A stretch of DNA of 6,524 nucleotides from Gemmobacter sp. (GTDB lineage Bacteria; Pseudomonadota; Alphaproteobacteria; Rhodobacterales; Rhodobacteraceae), in assembly GCA_003509785.1 (NCBI GenBank), contig DOMY01000146.1, positions 2,168 through 8,691 on the forward strand, read 5' to 3'. Shown in pieces: positions 6,417-6,524 of the stretch (within the stretch, counting starts at the first letter, position 1; each line of letters opens with the position of its first letter). The notes below the pieces were generated by a model. That model worked only from the letters and a program-made list of their open reading frames with translations, had not been told where the DNA came from and did not search any database. Both the position numbers and the translations under genes were made by a program.

Positions 6417-6465
6417 GCTCTCCTCTGCGCGGCGGCGGGTCCGGCTGCCTGTGGCAGCGTTTATT

Positions 6466-6506
6466 TGTTATATCTATGTTATATAACTCGTCAAGCATGT
6501 TATCTT
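6466..6506. promoter_or_regulatory. Candidate operator: three phased TGTTAT boxes over the promoter
   Basis: Read on the plus strand, TGTTATATC (6466-6474), TGTTATATA (6477-6485) and TGTTATCTT (6498-6506) share TGTTAT. Their starts are 11 and 21 bp apart, about one and two helical turns, so all face the same side of the DNA. The first overlaps the -10, the second lies in the spacer and forms the 10-bp palindrome GTTATATAAC (6478-6487), and the third lies upstream of the -35. The placement fits repression. DeoR-family proteins often bind repeated or inverted short boxes, and the E. coli DeoR operator contains TGTTA and TAACA, so the adjacent DeoR-type gene is the first candidate binder. Confidence 0.45.
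6467..6494 (-). promoter_or_regulatory. Predicted sigma70 promoter of the transporter operon
   Basis: On the minus strand a -35 TTGACG (6489-6494) and a -10 TATAAC (6467-6472) are separated by 16 nt; each differs from consensus by one base. The expected start is near 6460, about 206 nt before the DUF2291 ATG. The element stands in a strongly AT-rich island within GC-rich DNA, which makes it stand out. Confidence 0.7.
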
Positions 6507-6524
6507 AGCGAGAATTCAGAGACT

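Larger units (their letters stand above)
6255..6460 (-). other. Structured 5' leader of the transporter operon
   Basis: About 200 nt separate the predicted transcription start from the first gene. At its 5' end lies a 6-bp hairpin (arms 6444-6449 and 6453-6458, loop of 3). Further on, GGGGGC at 6345-6350 (minus-strand reading) can pair either with GCCCC at 6337-6341 (5 bp) or with GCCCCC at 6327-6332 (6 bp), two mutually exclusive structures. A 14-bp palindrome lies at 6349-6362. None is followed by a U tract, so I do not call a terminator, and no known riboswitch class is recognised. The extent rests on the promoter prediction. Confidence 0.45.

Overview
The window is GC-rich, with strong G/C preference at third codon positions, and every supported gene lies on the minus strand. 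Gene content and style (a CUT2-type sugar/polyol ABC transporter with a DUF2291 partner, a DeoR-family regulator, GC-rich spacers with Shine-Dalgarno sites) suggest an alphaproteobacterium, most likely of the Rhodobacteraceae type. No enzyme, RNA gene, mobile element or CRISPR array is visible.

Layout in the direction of transcription (high to low coordinates): an AT-rich promoter/operator region (about 6460-6524) with a near-consensus sigma70 promoter and three helically phased TGTTAT boxes; a leader of about 200 nt with hairpins and a possible 32-codon ORF; a membrane-anchored DUF2291 protein (5553-6254); the double-NBD ATPase (4015-5556), overlapping the DUF2291 gene by ATGA; the permease (2951-3991); a 99-nt gap with a perfect palindrome; the periplasmic binding protein (1904-2851); two tandem hairpins (1835-1891) that probably end the operon; a DeoR-family repressor (869-1768); and an exported protein of unknown function with a GYF_2-like domain (79-789). 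The first 78 bases hold nothing I can call.

The binding protein would capture a sugar or polyol in the periplasm and deliver it to a permease dimer powered by the ATPase. The DUF2291 protein, first in the operon and apparently translationally coupled to the ATPase, probably works with this transporter, but its role is unknown. The DeoR protein is the obvious candidate regulator and may bind the TGTTAT boxes over the promoter. The ligand cannot be read from the sequence. From memory, this combination of DUF2291 and binding-protein type has been linked by annotation to erythritol-like polyols, which is only a hypothesis. The least ordinary items are the cysteine-free DUF2291 protein, the phased operator-like boxes, and the exported GYF_2 protein.
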